Shown: one piece after another, positions 1 to 10,580 of the stretch
How the letters are laid out: every line of letters begins with the position of its first letter
Numbering within the stretch: position 1 is the stretch's first letter
From: Scheffersomyces stipitis CBS 6054
Taxonomy: Eukaryota; Ascomycota; Pichiomycetes; Serinales; Debaryomycetaceae
NCBI RefSeq assembly: GCF_000209165.1
Contig: NC_009044.1
Span: 1,674,001-1,738,000 of the forward strand
Direction of reading: 5' to 3'
DNA length: 64,000 nt
Notes under the pieces: model-generated
What the model saw: only the letters and a program-made list of their open reading frames with translations
Databases searched by the model: none
What the model was told of the DNA's origin: nothing
Translations under genes and position numbers: made by a program

Positions 1-2
1 AA

Positions 3-1520
3 CCAGAATTATTCCACTCTTTTATCAATTCTATGTACGAAGAGAATGTTGCTAAAAAGGATTTTATTCAAGCAGCATTGAGTTTAGAATTGCTTGCTTC
101 AACTTATAGTTGGGATCACAATAATATTCTATCTGCAAGTTTTAGACCAAAGTTCCCAGAACAATCATCATTTGAAAGAAAGGAAACACTTTATAAGATG
201 ATTGCCAACAATTATATTAAGGGTAACAGTCTTGAGAGGGCTACAGATACTTATAATGAATTATTGGATTCATACCATCAACACACATACGACTTGAAGA
301 GTTTTGCCTATGTTCACAATAAATTGGCAAAGTTGTACCTTGACTTGGAATCTTCAGACAAGCTCAGTCCTTCGTTCTTTAGAGTTGCTTTTATTGGAGC
401 AGGTTTCCCCACCAACATTAGAGGTAAGGAGCAAATTTACGAAGGTTTACCTTTCGAGCATATCACTTCGATTCATGAGAGATTGTTGAGATTGTATCCT
501 GGTGCCAGAATTATTTCCGACGATTCTGAAGCACAGAAATTGAAAGAGAAAATACAAACAGGAAGATATCTTCATGTCAGTGTTGTTGAGCCCGTCAATG
601 AGATTTCTGACAAGTTATTCAATGCCTCCATTGGTGTTAGACAATACGCCCGAAATAAGGATTTGAGATTCTTCACCACCATGAAGAAGGTTCCAGGTGC
701 TACTTCCATCTTTGATTTGTGGACAGAAGAAACTACCTACGAAACATTCCTTTCGTTTCCAACGTTGATGAACAGAAGTGACATCAAGGGAACGAAGACG
801 CTCAAGTTGTCACCTTTGGACAATGCCATTAGAACCATTGTCAATAAGAACAATGACATGATTCAATTGGAAAGTATGATCAACTTGGCGTTCAAGGAAA
901 AGGTTGACTTCACATCGTTGTTCAACGATTTGTCCAGGCAATTGGCTGGTACTGTTGACTCGCCGGTCAATGGTGGTGTTGGTCAGTACCGTACATTCTT
1001 TTCTGATCCTAAGTACGACGGAAAGGAAGACTACGCTTTTCAAATCAGATTGTTGAGAAATGCGTTCAACGACTTAACATTGATTTTGAATCGTTGTTTA
1101 CATCTTCACGGTAAGTTGATCCCCAACAGCATGAAAACCTCACACGAGGCATTGGTAGAGTTATACAAGAAGAACTTCAAGGAAGACATAGAACTGTTGA
1201 AAATCTCCACTGATTACGAGCACTCCTACCATCACCACCCCCACCAATCGCCCCAGCTTTCTCACCACTCACCACAACTTAATCACCACTCGCCCCTGCT
1301 TGGAAGCAACGCCAGTGATAAGCGGTCTATGTCAGGAACAAGTAGTGCGTTCATGAGCAGTAAATTAAACAGCAGTAGAGTTTCGGTTGCATCAGGTCAG
1401 TCAGGCATGTCATCTGACAAAGGCTCTACTATTGATGGGTCTACCTACAGCATTGGCAGCAGCACCAATAACAAGCAGAAGCGAACTGCATTGAATTGGA
1501 GAGGGTACAGCAAGGCGTAG
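3..1520 (+). CDS. DCK1: DOCK-family Rho/Rac GEF, C-terminal part (DCK1-like)
   Basis: This is the C-terminal 505 residues of a DOCK-type guanine nucleotide exchange factor. The frame is open from the window edge, so the start lies upstream. The sequence matches the DHR-2 catalytic region of yeast Dck1, for example the run around LPFEHITSIHERLLRLYPGA and the following segment LRFFTTMKKVPGATSIFDLW. In Saccharomyces, Dck1 works with the ELMO-like protein Lmo1 to activate Rho5 in oxidative-stress and mitophagy signalling; that role is carried over by family. The last ~100 residues are low complexity: a His/Pro/Ser stretch with two near-identical units (SPQLSHH, SPQLNHH) and then a Ser/Gly/Thr-rich tail that is probably disordered. 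The family assignment is firm; orthology to DCK1 is likely. Confidence 0.8.
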   Translation, partial: PELFHSFINSMYEENVAKKDFIQAALSLELLASTYSWDHNNILSASFRPKFPEQSSFERKETLYKMIANNYIKGNSLERATDTYNELLDSYHQHTYDLKSFAYVHNKLAKLYLDLESSDKLSPSFFRVAFIGAGFPTNIRGKEQIYEGLPFEHITSIHERLLRLYPGARIISDDSEAQKLKEKIQTGRYLHVSVVEPVNEISDKLFNASIGVRQYARNKDLRFFTTMKKVPGATSIFDLWTEETTYETFLSFPTLMNRSDIKGTKTLKLSPLDNAIRTIVNKNNDMIQLESMINLAFKEKVDFTSLFNDLSRQLAGTVDSPVNGGVGQYRTFFSDPKYDGKEDYAFQIRLLRNAFNDLTLILNRCLHLHGKLIPNSMKTSHEALVELYKKNFKEDIELLKISTDYEHSYHHHPHQSPQLSHHSPQLNHHSPLLGSNASDKRSMSGTSSAFMSSKLNSSRVSVASGQSGMSSDKGSTIDGSTYSIGSSTNNKQKRTALNWRGYSKA

Positions 1521-1768
1521 ATAGACTTTGTTTAGACATTTCAAGAGACATTATATGGCTTAGAGAAGGACTTGTACCATTGAAGAGTAAACACTTATAT
1601 TCTGATTATTTAAGGTTCATAGCTGCATTTTTTGCAATCGTTCACGTGACTAAATGCACACGACTTAATCCGAAATTTTTGCACTTCGATTCTACAATAC
1701 AATTTTGTGAATAAATAGTACTAGCAATCCTATCTCTCCCGAATTTCCATCACATTACGCCCCTCACA

Positions 1769-2119
1769 ATGTTTAGATTAGCTGTTCGTTCTGCTCGTGT
1801 GCAAATGGCCAGAGCTCCTGTTGCTGCTGCTATTGTCAGAGCCCCAGTGCGTTTCTACGCTGTTGCTCCCATCACCAAGGAAGAAGTTACTAGTCGTGCT
1901 TTTGAAGCCTTGAAGACTGTTGCCGCCTTGCAAGAATCCAAGCTCACTTTAGAGGCCAACTTCCAGAAGGACTTAGGATTGGACTCTTTGGACACCGTGG
2001 AAGCCTTGGTTGCCTTGGAAGAAGAATTCGACTTGGAGATTCCAGACAAAATCTCTGACGAAATCAAGACTGTGGGAGAAGCCGTTGATTACATCTACGA
2101 AGAAGAACGTAAGTTGTAA
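1769..2119 (+). CDS. ACP1: Mitochondrial acyl carrier protein
   Basis: A 116-residue acyl carrier protein. Residues 1-30 are rich in Arg, Ala and Val without acidic residues, a typical mitochondrial presequence. The carrier domain follows and holds the DSL motif (Asp72-Ser73-Leu74), where Ser73 takes the 4'-phosphopantetheine arm. In mitochondria this protein carries acyl chains for type II fatty acid synthesis and lipoate formation, supports iron-sulfur cluster assembly, and in complex I-containing yeasts is also a complex I subunit. A CACGTG box lies about 120 bp upstream (1643-1648). The start is the first Met of the presequence and no in-frame Met precedes it. Family identification is secure. 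Confidence 0.93.
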   Translation: MFRLAVRSARVQMARAPVAAAIVRAPVRFYAVAPITKEEVTSRAFEALKTVAALQESKLTLEANFQKDLGLDSLDTVEALVALEEEFDLEIPDKISDEIKTVGEAVDYIYEEERKL

Positions 2120-2814
2120 TTCTGACGCAATGAACTTTTCCAATTACAATTTGGCGTGAATCGATGCAACAGCGATAAGTTGTACTGAAATCGAACCCTC
2201 TAGAGCTTTTCAACAATGTATATATGACTTGCTATACTGAATATACACCAGCATAGTATGAAATTTTAGGTGCGAGTCGTCGATATCTATGGATTATTTA
2301 AACATAACGACTACTACGTTTTTTCGTATACAGACAAGACTGGCCATTGGTGCTCATTTGTCGGCCTTTGTTGACGACTCAATGTAGACACTCAGAGTTC
2401 TGGTGGCGTAACAGTAGGACTATGACATCTAGTTGGATCTCATTGGTTGATGTAGAGTCACGTGCGAACATTTGGAGGAGTGTTTTCTGGATGTAGATGA
2501 TTCTTCGGTATTTCTGCGCGACTTACTAATGTATTTCTCAATTTCTTGCGGTCTAGTTCTCGCTATTTTCTCAATTCTCAGTCTCAGTCTCGCTAGATTT
2601 TCTCGCTATTCTCCTTGAAGCAGTCTCACTGTTTTACTTATGTCGCTGTTTTCTTATCTCGCTAATTGTTCTCGCTATTTTACTTTTCTCGCTATTTTCA
2701 CTCTACGCATCCATTGCATGATCGAAAAAAGATCTCCAGGTTTCTATCTCTCTATTTAGAAGAATTACCCTTAAGTAATAGACAATTGCCATAGATACCA
2801 CGCTCGACTTCACA
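2120..2814. other. Intergenic region ACP1-SDS22
   Basis: No coding signal was seen. It holds a CACGTG box at 2459-2464 and the TCTCGCTATTTT repeat cluster described separately. A B-box-like GGTTCGATTTC on the minus strand near 2190 has no pairing T-arm stem, so no tRNA is called. Confidence 0.6.
2558..2698 (+). repeat. Cluster of TCTCGCTATTTT-like units upstream of SDS22
   Basis: Seven to eight copies of a degenerate 12-mer lie in 141 bp. Three copies are exact (2558-2569, 2670-2681, 2687-2698). Variants lie at 2588-2600, 2601-2612, 2624-2635, 2641-2652 and 2657-2668, and most keep the core TCGCT. The spacing is irregular, so this is not a simple tandem repeat. It sits 117 bp upstream of the SDS22 start and could be a homotypic transcription-factor site array or a slippage-derived repeat. 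Confidence 0.7.
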
Positions 2815-3969
2815 ATGACAGCTGACAAAATCGACCAGGCTCCTAGTCAATCAGAGTCTACCCAGTTGCCATCTTCACTGGCTCCGATCCCGGCCCTGAC
2901 TCAGTCTCTGGGTTTAGCTGCTACAGAAGAAACGATCTTGTCTCACACTGAAGATGAAGACGAAGAAGAAGTAGAAGACGACGAAAACGAGCCACTTCCT
3001 GTGGAATACCCGGGAACTGTTGTTCCTGATACTCGCCAGGAAGAAATCGATGCTGACCAAGACTTGACTACGGACTTAGATCCCAACACGGACTACATTG
3101 ACCTTATCCATTTGAAGATTTCACTGTTGGATGACCTTCATCTCGAGAGATTCTCCAAGTTAGAGTCGTTATGTTTGAGACAGAACTTGCTTACTTCGAT
3201 AGTGGAGTTGGATACCCTTCCCGCAGACACCATGGAGGAATTGGACTTATACGACAACAGAATCAATCATATTTCCAGTAGCATCAAGCGATTAGTCAAG
3301 TTGAAAAATCTCGATTTGTCATTCAATAAAATCAAAAATATCAAAAATTTAGAAACATTGACCAAACTTGAAAACTTGTACTTCGTGCAGAATAAAATCA
3401 AAGAGATCAAGAACTTGGAGACCTTGACCAGCTTAAAGAACTTAGAGTTGGGAGGTAACAAGATAGAGTATATAAGTGAAAACCTTAACACTTTAGTCAA
3501 CCTACAACAGTTATGGTTGGGAAAAAACAAAATTCACAAGTTTGAGAACATGTCGAACTTGGTCAACTTGAGAGTGCTCTCAATACAGTCCAATAGAATC
3601 ACCAAGATCGAGGGCTTGGACAAGTTGACCAACTTGGAAGAATTGTACTTGTCTCATAACGGTATAGAGAAAATTGAGAATTTGGACCATAACACGAATC
3701 TTAATGTGCTAGACGTTACTTCCAACAAATTGACCAAACTTGAGAACTTGTCGCATCTCACCAAATTGACAGACTTCTGGTGTTCATACAATCATATCGC
3801 TACCTTTGAGGAGATCTCCAAGGAGCTAGGCAAGCTTCCAGAGCTAGACACTGTCTATTTTGAGGGAAACCCAGTTCAGACTCAGAACATGACGGCATAT
3901 AGAAGAAAGTTGAAATTGAACTTGGGCCCCAGCTTGACCAAGATTGATGCCACCTACATACGTAGCTAG
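2815..3969 (+). CDS. SDS22: SDS22, leucine-rich-repeat regulator of protein phosphatase 1
   Basis: A 384-residue protein. The first ~95 residues are acidic and Ser-rich (runs of Glu and Asp around residues 45-60). From about residue 98 to 350 there are tandem 22-residue SDS22-class leucine-rich repeats of the form LxxLxxLxLxxNxIxxIxNL, ending in an LRR-cap-like segment (DTVYFEGNPVQ). Sds22 binds the catalytic subunit of PP1 (Glc7), promotes its nuclear localisation and maturation, and is needed for mitotic exit. The length and repeat number fit the family. Several CTG codons fall in the Ser-rich N-terminus and one in the sequence KIS-CTG-LDDL. Read as Ser these blend into their context, which fits a CTG-clade code. 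Confidence 0.93.
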   Translation: MTADKIDQAPSQSESTQLPSSLAPIPALTQSLGLAATEETILSHTEDEDEEEVEDDENEPLPVEYPGTVVPDTRQEEIDADQDLTTDLDPNTDYIDLIHLKISLLDDLHLERFSKLESLCLRQNLLTSIVELDTLPADTMEELDLYDNRINHISSSIKRLVKLKNLDLSFNKIKNIKNLETLTKLENLYFVQNKIKEIKNLETLTSLKNLELGGNKIEYISENLNTLVNLQQLWLGKNKIHKFENMSNLVNLRVLSIQSNRITKIEGLDKLTNLEELYLSHNGIEKIENLDHNTNLNVLDVTSNKLTKLENLSHLTKLTDFWCSYNHIATFEEISKELGKLPELDTVYFEGNPVQTQNMTAYRRKLKLNLGPSLTKIDATYIRS

Positions 3970-4090
3970 AATTAGTTGAAAATGATATGATTTGCTTCGT
4001 ACGACTTGGTCATACCCTCCTGTAACCCTCTGTAATCATGTAATCAATAGCCATTGTTGGGTGATTTTACAGGGCTTCTGGGTCATGCTA

Positions 4091-4180
4091 GAAGCCCGGA
4101 GAAAATTCTGCAGGATTCTCAGGGTTCCATAATTCGCAGCCATTAAGCCGTTTCAGGGGTGGGTTCCAGCAATATATAAG
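4091..4180 (+). promoter_or_regulatory. Heat/stress promoter elements and TATA box of the small HSP gene
   Basis: Upstream of the small HSP start lie a GAA unit at 4091 and spaced TTC units at 4106, 4116 and 4125, a gapped or step-type heat-shock element layout. An AGGGG stress-response element (4155-4159) and a TATA box, AATATATAAG (4171-4180), lie closer, about 80 bp before the ATG. A TCGCAGC heptamer is at 4134-4140. The assignment rests on known HSF and Msn2/4 consensus sites and on the downstream gene. Confidence 0.6.
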
Positions 4181-4254
4181 GAGACGAACGTTTCCTTATC
4201 TTGTTGGTTTCAATTCTAGTTCTTCAGTTATACTTGAATACAAATTAATTCACA

Positions 4255-4881
4255 ATGTTCAGACACAATTTCTTTGACAACGAGTTTGACAACTTTTTCT
4301 CTTCGGATTTCTTCAACAGACCTAGGAGATATGAATCCAAATTACTTCATGGTTACTACAGCCCAAGTCGGTTGATTGAGCTGAGGTACCCTCGCCAACT
4401 TGTGAGACGTGATTTCGAAGATGACTGGCTTGCTCATTTCAATGACGGCAAGATATTTACTGGTTTTGACGAAAACGTAACCACCAAAGAGGAGCCAGAC
4501 AAGTACATCGTGTCATTCAAAGGAGAGGACTTGAAGAACAAGGGATTGAAGGTTGACTTCCGTAGAAAGGAGAACGAATTGACTATTTCTGTTGAAGAGA
4601 AGAAGACAGAAGAAAAGGAGGGCGTGACTTCCTCCTACACTAACAGCTACCAGAGCAGCGTAAGGTTCGATAAGAAAGTTAGACCAGATGATGTCCTGGC
4701 TGACTTCAAAGACAACACCGTCGTTATCACCATTCCAAAGCTTGAGTGTGATGAAGAAAATGTTGTTAACGTTCTGATAGAAGGTCACAATGTGGACCAT
4801 TTAATCGACGAAGCACCAGCTAAAACGTTGGCTGAGCCTGTCGAAGAACCTTCTAAGACAACGAAAGAGAATCTGAAGTAA
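4255..4881 (+). CDS. Small heat-shock protein (Hsp20 / alpha-crystallin family)
   Basis: A 208-residue protein. Residues 1-70 are rich in Phe, Asp and Arg (FFDNEFDNFFSSDFF), like the disordered N-termini of fungal Hsp26/Hsp42-type chaperones. The alpha-crystallin domain spans about residues 75-163: a beta-sandwich pattern (YIVSFKGEDL, LKVDFRRKENELTISV), a charged loop with Ser and Tyr, and the closing strand VVITIPK. The C-terminal tail is acidic. Such proteins are ATP-independent holdases that bind unfolding proteins during heat stress. The promoter with heat-shock and STRE-like sites supports stress induction. Which paralogue it matches (HSP21, HSP26 or HSP42 type) cannot be decided here. 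Confidence 0.88.
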   Translation: MFRHNFFDNEFDNFFSSDFFNRPRRYESKLLHGYYSPSRLIELRYPRQLVRRDFEDDWLAHFNDGKIFTGFDENVTTKEEPDKYIVSFKGEDLKNKGLKVDFRRKENELTISVEEKKTEEKEGVTSSYTNSYQSSVRFDKKVRPDDVLADFKDNTVVITIPKLECDEENVVNVLIEGHNVDHLIDEAPAKTLAEPVEEPSKTTKENLK

Positions 4882-5088
4882 ATGAACTTACTGGAATGTT
4901 TTCTGTGTTGCTCTACTTTTGATAAGATATTCAACGTGTTTATAGTTATTTAGGATGTGAATTCATTTTTGAAATATTCATAGTGTAGATTTGTAGGTGT
5001 TGCAAATTTTTAAAATGAGTATAGGACTCGCTAACATTTTTGCACCCATTTTTAGCTTGAAATAAGACAAGATTTCAAACAATTACAA

Positions 5089-5589
5089 ATGGGTTTGGTG
5101 CATACCTGGATCCAAAGAGGATCGGATTGGGTGAAAGTGCCAACTTGGCCAATCGCCGAAGAACAGGTCTACATTGTAGATCTGGAATCAAAACCTCAAC
5201 CTCCCATATCGTTACCGCTGCCCAGAAAGAAACCTGCGAAGACTCGGAATCCCAAAGTTAATATTGACAGAAATAATTACCTTGTCTACGGCCACTTACA
5301 AACTCCTCTTCCCATTGGTTCCAGTGCTTTGGATAAATTTCATCCTAGAGCTGAGCCATCTTCTTCTCCTTTGATGAGAGAGTTGATGGACTTTGTAGAT
5401 GGTGAGATACAATGGTGGCACCAGAAACAAATCATGATGGCCAGTAGTGAAACTAGAAAGAGAACAGGAAGACCCAAATTAAACAGTATGAAGACAATAG
5501 GACAGGATTTCCATAATAACTTTCAATCTTTGTTTGTTCCAAGAAGGGACATCTCAGGTGCGTTGAATACGGCTATAGAGCAAAAATGA
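5089..5589 (+). CDS. Uncharacterised 166-aa basic protein
   Basis: I do not recognise this protein. It starts MGLVHTWIQRGSDWVK, has a Pro-rich stretch around residues 40-60 (PQPPISLPLPRKKPAK), and is basic overall, with a Trp pair (IQWWHQKQ) near residue 107. There is no signal peptide or membrane segment. The ATG is preceded by an A-rich leader and the gene fills the gap between the small HSP gene and GCD7, with which it converges (72 bp apart). Codon choice is unremarkable for this genome, which favours a real gene. An AATGGGTGCAAAA element (minus strand) lies about 40-50 bp upstream. It could be a lineage-specific mitochondrial or nuclear protein; no function is assigned. Confidence 0.6.
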   Translation: MGLVHTWIQRGSDWVKVPTWPIAEEQVYIVDLESKPQPPISLPLPRKKPAKTRNPKVNIDRNNYLVYGHLQTPLPIGSSALDKFHPRAEPSSSPLMRELMDFVDGEIQWWHQKQIMMASSETRKRTGRPKLNSMKTIGQDFHNNFQSLFVPRRDISGALNTAIEQK

Positions 5590-5661
5590 AACCTACTATA
5601 ATATACTTTCTTTTATATTCAACATGAAATTGTTCAAGTTTTGGTTATTATTATACAGATG

Positions 5662-6741
5662 CTATTCAAGGCTGTTGTCTTCAGTCTTGTAGTTATCCAA
5701 CACTATTCTATAGATGAAAGAAGGAGCAAAGCCCCCAACGTTGGTGATGTAGATGTCAATATTCTCAGGAGGGATATAGTCATCCAAGGGGTTGGTGACG
5801 AGCTCTACATTGTCGACGAGTTTGAAGTCGTCATAGTTCAAGACTTTGCCGGAGTTTCCCACTTCTATTAAGTCATCTCTGGTGAAGGGATATAATGGTG
5901 ATAACTTGTACAAGCCCGCAAGAGCAAACACAGGAGTTCTGTGTTCTTTGGCACACTCGACTACGTGTGATACCCCCGAGTTGGCCATACAGCCTCCATT
6001 GACAAATACGGCACTGGAGCCTATTATTACCTTACCTACACGGGACATTACGGCATATATGGTTGAGTCTGGTACCAAGATGGTCTCGATCTTGTGTTCG
6101 GCCAACTTCTTCGCAAACAGATGCGATTGCTTGATGTAGTTGGGGAAACTCTCGGTGATTAAAACCGTAAACTTTCTCTTTTGTCTGGCCTTGATCAAAA
6201 ATTGCAACACGGTCTCTGAGGTAGGTGTAGGAGTCAATAAGATTTCGTTGTCGTGAATCAAGTCCATCGACATCGACTCGATTCCGTCGTTGACGTTGGT
6301 GATTTCGTCCACCAAATCACGAATTCCCTGAATAATTATTGATCTTAATTCACTCATCTGCTTTTTCAGCTGATTATGCTGTTCCTTGTGACTAGTATCG
6401 TTGGTGGTAGAAAGCAATGAGAACATAGAGCTCATCATGGGTGTTGCCCCATTTTCATGCTCAGTCTCAATCTCATCTCGGATTAATGCTAGCACTCTTC
6501 TGACTATGTTACCCGTCACGACTTTCCTAGGCTGTGCAGAACTGAGTGTGGTGCCTACTTTTCGGATTATGTCAATCAAGTCGTACGGATTGGTCCATCT
6601 CGCGGCAGCTATGACCTTCATAAGCAATTGGGAAACGGCCAAAGCAATGGTTTTGTCTCCGTTGAGCTGCTGACGTTTCAACGAAGATACCAAAGGGTCA
6701 ATTATGGCCCGGATCTCGGGTGTCACAGTGGCAGCAGGCAT
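5662..6741 (-). CDS. GCD7: Translation initiation factor eIF2B subunit beta
   Basis: A 359-residue member of the eIF2B alpha/beta/delta family. It has an N-terminal helical part (IRAIIDPLVSSLKRQQLNGDKTIALAVSQLL, shown here only as the opening pattern) and a C-terminal Rossmann-like domain with the family-typical run VPDSTIYAVMSRVGKVIIG, GGCMANSGVSHVVECAKEH and TPVFALAGLYKLSPLYPF at about residues 225-290. Together with Gcn3 and Gcd2 it forms the regulatory subcomplex of eIF2B that senses phosphorylated eIF2, in the cytoplasm. Its length is close to Saccharomyces Gcd7 (about 380 aa). It is transcribed divergently from MED1, and a CACGTG box lies about 80 bp upstream (6822-6827). Confidence 0.92.
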   Translation of the reverse strand: MPAATVTPEIRAIIDPLVSSLKRQQLNGDKTIALAVSQLLMKVIAAARWTNPYDLIDIIRKVGTTLSSAQPRKVVTGNIVRRVLALIRDEIETEHENGATPMMSSMFSLLSTTNDTSHKEQHNQLKKQMSELRSIIIQGIRDLVDEITNVNDGIESMSMDLIHDNEILLTPTPTSETVLQFLIKARQKRKFTVLITESFPNYIKQSHLFAKKLAEHKIETILVPDSTIYAVMSRVGKVIIGSSAVFVNGGCMANSGVSHVVECAKEHRTPVFALAGLYKLSPLYPFTRDDLIEVGNSGKVLNYDDFKLVDNVELVTNPLDDYIPPENIDIYITNVGGFAPSFIYRIVLDNYKTEDNSLE

Positions 6742-7306
6742 GTTGTGGTTGCAAGAGAATAGAGTAGAGACAATTGTAGATGTGAATCATAAGTGAAAAA
6801 AAATTATTGTAGTAAAATAGTCACGTGATATAATAACCTGAGTCTTTATGGGGTTAGGTTGGTAAAGTAGTTGATGTTGAATATACAGCATGGACGACAA
6901 ATACTGAGTTCAAAGAGAGTTACTGTATTCAGTTCAATACGGTTATTGTATAATTGACAATTGTTGATAGTAACCATGCTGGGCTTAAAAGATAATTATA
7001 AGAGTTTTTCGCAGCTAATTGATAATAATCTGTGAAGTACTTTAACCGTATAGTTTGTTAAACTTTCAAATTAAAGCTTCACGGTCTTATCTTGAACATC
7101 TAACCCATACATCACAACTTTGTTCAAGATTAACCATTTGACATTGAACTGATATCTTGTACGATTTATGGATTCCATTGATGAGTCCTATGGTATCACG
7201 TGACATCGTCAACTATGCCGTACTGTAAGTATTCAGATATACCATACTATACTACTCTCTTCTCCAGATTATCAATATCCAATTCTCATATCACAGCTTA
7301 TACGGC
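6742..7306. other. Divergent promoter region GCD7 / MED1
   Basis: A 565-bp AT-rich region with no coding signal. CACGTG boxes lie near each start, at 6822-6827 on the GCD7 side and 7197-7202 on the MED1 side. A TTTTTCGCAGCTAA element (heptamer at 7009-7015) sits in the middle. Confidence 0.6.
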
Positions 7307-9136
7307 ATGCCTATTTCCACTGGAGCATTGGAGAACAGCTTGCTGTCGCTTTACGATTATTCTCTGAACTTCAAGGTGTCTATAGATTTGGTTCAGCGAC
7401 TAGCACATCAATTGAAACTAGAGACTTTTGTAGATAAATTGGGGTACACCGTAGATGCAGCACACCAGACTCCGGGAGGCGGAAAAACACAGAGATTGAC
7501 GATAGCAGGCACTTCTATCCTTATCGACATTGATTTTGTTGATGACAACGACATAGTCAATGTTTCCCTTTCGTTGGCCAATCATACGTCTTCTCTGAGT
7601 TCAATAAGCGAAGTGAAAAATCCCAATAGCCACATTAAATCGCTGACTCAGGATGCCAATGGAGTGACCAATCTCTTGATAGATCCAGCCAAGAACCCAG
7701 TGTCGTTTTTCCAACAGGGAACGTCAGGCCTGGCTTCGATAGCGGAAGAGATATTGCTTCTGAATCTTCGTTCCAAGAAATTGAACAGTTTCCCCGTTAA
7801 CTTGAAGTATTTGGCAGGTATGGATAAACTTTCTTCATCGAGTGTGGATGTGTTCTCATTTCTTGAGCGTGTGGCACTCCTTTTATATACGATATCCTCA
7901 GTTCAAAGCACAAATGACCCCAGAGATTGGCTCCTCAGTGAAGGTTATATTACCAGCACTGGCAAAATCAGAATCAACGATGACAACAAACAACAACTCG
8001 GAGTATTCAGCGACTATTGGCAGGACAACAGATACATAAACCATGAAAATGGCGACAAAACAAACCTTGTGGGAAAGAACTACAACATGCTCTTGAAGAT
8101 TGTTTCTTCACATAGAGAGTCTAAGCTCGATTACTTTGAGGAAAACAGAACAAAGGTATGGGACTTGCATTCACCACAAGGAGGCTACAAGCCATACCGT
8201 TTCGACTTTGATGTGACTTCAAACCCCGACTTCTTACCTGGAAACAATTTGTCGATAGAATTGGTACTCAATCATCCAGTATATCTTCCCGTCTATCTAT
8301 TGGAATATTTGGGGTTGCTTGATTATAAGAAGAAGAAAACAGGCACCATTGTAGACGAGATGTTCGAAACGTTGAATACTGGCGATGAAATCGTAAACAA
8401 GGTGATATTGGAAAGTAATTCTGAGATACTGTTCAAAATAGCCCATAACTTTACCTCCAACAATGTAGCACCCATAAAGTCTGTGGTAATTAACCAGCTT
8501 ACAGATCTCGCCATTCTCATTCCTAACTTCAGAAACTTTCTTGTTCTTGCCAATATTTACCGGTCGTTGTGCGACGTCAAGTCTCAACTGGAGATTTTGC
8601 CTGGTGGTATAAAGTCGCGTAGAAATTCTAAAGTAGGCAACATAGCTAGTAACAGCATCGAAAAGGAATTGACTGAAGAAGCCAAGAAGAAACTTAAGGA
8701 GTCGTTGAAATTGCCGGATGATGTCACCGACGAAGAATTGCTTTCGCTTAATGCTATTTCTGAGAATGCCACCTTTTCTACTATCCAGCCTATCAACAGA
8801 GAAGCAGAAACCGATCTTGACTCTTTCTTCAAGAATACCCCTGAGGAGCCAGCAATTTCTGTTGAGGAGCAAAATGCTGAAAAAGAAGAGTATTTCCAAC
8901 TTTCATTGGACGACATCGATTCTGCTTCTCCTTACTACGACTTGCAAATGTCTTTACAGGCTCAATCCAGATTAGGAGATATATGGGTCAAGTTCAAGAT
9001 CGCCAACGGAGTAATAGTCGCAGCACAAGACGATTCGGCTATGGAGGTAGATAGCGACGACATTAAAACCAGGTTCATTAGGGCTCTAAACTTGACTGAA
9101 GATGTCATCAAGTCTATTAAGTATGCTTATATGTAG
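7307..9136 (+). CDS. MED1: Mediator complex subunit Med1
   Basis: A 609-residue protein with the fungal Med1 domain. The N-terminal helix (LENSLLSLYDYSLNFKVSIDLVQRLAHQL) leads to a characteristic segment LTIAGTSILIDIDF and NVSLSLANH at about residues 65-95, and the central part holds the conserved run LVLNHPVYLPVYLLEYLGL. In yeast, Med1 is a middle-module subunit of Mediator, linking transcription factors to RNA polymerase II. The acidic C-terminal third is poorly conserved. CTG codons here often sit next to Ser codons (for example in SS-CTG-SSISE), fitting a Ser reading. The product assignment rests on domain pattern and length and is fairly secure. Confidence 0.82.
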   Translation: MPISTGALENSLLSLYDYSLNFKVSIDLVQRLAHQLKLETFVDKLGYTVDAAHQTPGGGKTQRLTIAGTSILIDIDFVDDNDIVNVSLSLANHTSSLSSISEVKNPNSHIKSLTQDANGVTNLLIDPAKNPVSFFQQGTSGLASIAEEILLLNLRSKKLNSFPVNLKYLAGMDKLSSSSVDVFSFLERVALLLYTISSVQSTNDPRDWLLSEGYITSTGKIRINDDNKQQLGVFSDYWQDNRYINHENGDKTNLVGKNYNMLLKIVSSHRESKLDYFEENRTKVWDLHSPQGGYKPYRFDFDVTSNPDFLPGNNLSIELVLNHPVYLPVYLLEYLGLLDYKKKKTGTIVDEMFETLNTGDEIVNKVILESNSEILFKIAHNFTSNNVAPIKSVVINQLTDLAILIPNFRNFLVLANIYRSLCDVKSQLEILPGGIKSRRNSKVGNIASNSIEKELTEEAKKKLKESLKLPDDVTDEELLSLNAISENATFSTIQPINREAETDLDSFFKNTPEEPAISVEEQNAEKEEYFQLSLDDIDSASPYYDLQMSLQAQSRLGDIWVKFKIANGVIVAAQDDSAMEVDSDDIKTRFIRALNLTEDVIKSIKYAYM

Positions 9137-9306
9137 ATGTGATAAATATAGACTTTCAATTTGCAGACAAACCGGTAATACATAGAGATCCATATTTTTG
9201 AAAAAATATACATTTAGTCTTCCATACTAGAAGTAGTCATATATATACACTTACATTATTTTATATAAGTAGTTAGAAGTATTGATTATTTACAGATTTA
9301 TTTCTT

Positions 9307-10260
<954 letters not shown>

Positions 10261-10580
10261 TCATCTATTTCGTTTTCGAATAATCTCATGGAGCAACTTT
10301 TCAGTCTTAGTCGCGTTTTTCACGTGATGTGAAAAATGACATTGGCGCGACAAATCTTGTCTCATCCCTCTTCCCATCTCACATCGAGACGGAGTCGTAT
10401 ATGATTATTCTCACAAATGCCTATTTTCACAATTAAGCCAATTCTATCTACCGTGTAGCATTTCGGTGTTTATCACGTACTTCAAACCGCTGGTACACAT
10501 TTAGATCAATTGACCAAATTGAACTATCTAGTAAAATTTACACTTATTCTCTCAATTACTGTCTTTTATTACTATGATAT

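Noticed and set aside
2180..2205. tRNA B-box-like GGTTCGATTTC on the minus strand
   Set aside because: The flanking bases do not form a T-arm stem, and no A box or acceptor stem pairs with it.
8297..8899. 200-codon minus-strand frame inside MED1
   Set aside because: Shadow of the MED1 reading frame with no recognisable domain.
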